From Cutibacterium granulosum (GTDB lineage: Bacteria > Actinomycetota > Actinomycetes > Propionibacteriales > Propionibacteriaceae): DNA of 64,000 nucleotides. The position numbers and the translations under genes are program-made. Below are positions 63,370 to 64,000 of the stretch, piece after piece. Below the pieces are notes generated by a model. That model searched no databases and was not told the DNA's origin. It was given only the letters and a program-made list of their open reading frames with translations. Numbering within the stretch: the stretch's first letter is position 1; the number at the start of each line of letters is the position of its first letter. The DNA is taken from NCBI RefSeq assembly GCF_900186975.1, contig NZ_LT906441.1, positions 1 to 64,000 of the forward strand, read 5' to 3'.

Positions 63370-64000
63370 TCATGCCAGGCCCCCGCGTACGGGAGTGCAG
63401 GAGACGAATCGCGGCTCGGGAACCAGCGTGATGCCGTAACGATCGTGCACGCCGTCGATGACTGCTCCCGCCAGGGCGCAGATGTCGTCGCTGCTGGCCG
63501 AGGACCTGTTGGTGAGGGCCAGGACGTGCTTGGTCGACAGACTGGCCGCAGCGTCGTGGGTCAGGTCGAAACCGCGATGGAATCCGGCATGGTCGATGAG
63601 CCAGGCGGCCGAGGTCTTCACCCGTCCATCGGGTTGGGGAAAGGCCGGCGCCCCGTCTGGCACCTGGTCGGGCGGGATGATCGGGTTGGTGAAGAATGAC
63701 CCGGCACTCCACGTGTCATGGTCGTCGGGATCGAGGACCATGCCTTTGCTGCCGCGGATGGCGAGCACGGTCTCGCGCACCTTGCGGGAGTTGGCTCGTT
63801 GGCCGGGCTCCACCCCGAGACGCTCGGCGAGCTGGGCATAGGCGACGGGCAACGAGAGCGACCCAAGCAGGAACTGCATGGACACGTCGATGACGAGATA
63901 GCGCCCCAGGTCTTCCTTGAAACGGCTCCAGCGGTAGCCGAACCCGCACTGATCCGCGGTGAAGGTGCGTTGGGCATCCTCCTTGCGGTCCCAGGTACGT
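63370..64000 (-). CDS. murB: UDP-N-acetylenolpyruvoylglucosamine reductase, C-terminal part
   Basis: The frame runs off the window at 64000, so only about 210 residues are seen. It is the C-terminal part of MurB, which reduces enolpyruvyl-UDP-GlcNAc to UDP-MurNAc for peptidoglycan. CGFGYRWSRFK, then GSFFTNP with the catalytic Ser, and AAWLIDHAGF and STKHVLALTNR are family blocks. A 7-bp GGGGCCT/AGGCCCC hairpin (63364-63383) overlaps the stop codon. Confidence 0.92.
   Translation of the reverse strand, partial: RTWDRKEDAQRTFTADQCGFGYRWSRFKEDLGRYLVIDVSMQFLLGSLSLPVAYAQLAERLGVEPGQRANSRKVRETVLAIRGSKGMVLDPDDHDTWSAGSFFTNPIIPPDQVPDGAPAFPQPDGRVKTSAAWLIDHAGFHRGFDLTHDAAASLSTKHVLALTNRSSASSDDICALAGAVIDGVHDRYGITLVPEPRFVSCTPVRGGLA

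Overview
The window looks like part of the chromosome of a high-GC actinobacterium in the family Propionibacteriaceae, most likely Cutibacterium or a close relative. The reasons are the high-GC codon use, frequent GTG and TTG starts, a Fe/Mn superoxide dismutase of the propionibacterial type, a single class F-like sortase, a glutaminyl-tRNA synthetase (uncommon in actinobacteria) and actinobacterial-style extensions on NusG, SecE, L4, L10 and L17. The species cannot be fixed from the sequence alone. I see no phage, insertion sequence, CRISPR array, rRNA operon or replication origin.

Layout. 1-3337 (+): an ECF vitamin/metal transporter (fused double ATPase plus S component) and sodA. 3532-4971 (-): a HigBA-like toxin-antitoxin pair with a perfect palindrome at its start. 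5082-6976 (-): a transglutaminase-fold protein and a GT4 glycosyltransferase. 7132-15699: the alpha operon and the end of the spc operon (rplQ, rpoA, rpsD, rpsK, rpsM, rpmJ, infA, a 53-aa membrane protein, map, adk, secY, all -), then a small PH-like membrane protein (+). 15854-21856 (-): an oligopeptide ABC transporter operon that separates secY from rplO. 22175-32421 (-): rplO back to rpsJ, the rest of spc plus the S10 operon. 32941-43191: a second interruption holding a polytopic membrane protein, gltX, a sortase, glnS, a 5'-nucleotidase that ends in LPRTG, and a membrane alpha/beta hydrolase. 43600-48209 (-): tuf, fusA, rpsG, rpsL. 48562-56071 (-): rpoC and rpoB. 56351-56898 (-): a MazEF-like pair. 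57135-61856 (-): rplL, rplJ, rplA, rplK, nusG, secE and tRNA-Trp. 61973-64000 (-): a class I aminotransferase and the end of murB.

The window is therefore dominated by the translation and transcription core: about 29 ribosomal proteins, EF-Tu, EF-G, IF-1, three RNA polymerase subunits, NusG, and SecY/SecE. Nearly all of it is read from the minus strand as tightly packed units with ATGA or GTGA overlaps. Candidate promoters and hairpin terminators divide it into S10 (rpsJ to rpsQ), spc (rplN to rplO), infA-alpha, str (rpsL-rpsG-fusA-tuf), rpoBC, rplKA, rplJL and tRNA-Trp-secE-nusG units.

The most interesting signals are these. A 13-nt block is shared at the same place downstream of the -10 in the S10 and spc promoters. 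L4 carries a C-terminal sunset-like domain. The nucleotidase has a cut-off LPXTG sorting signal with a hydrophobic stretch in the next frame, two genes from a sortase. A terminator-like hairpin lies just before rpoB and another in the rplJ leader. A MazEF-like pair sits between rplL and rpoB.
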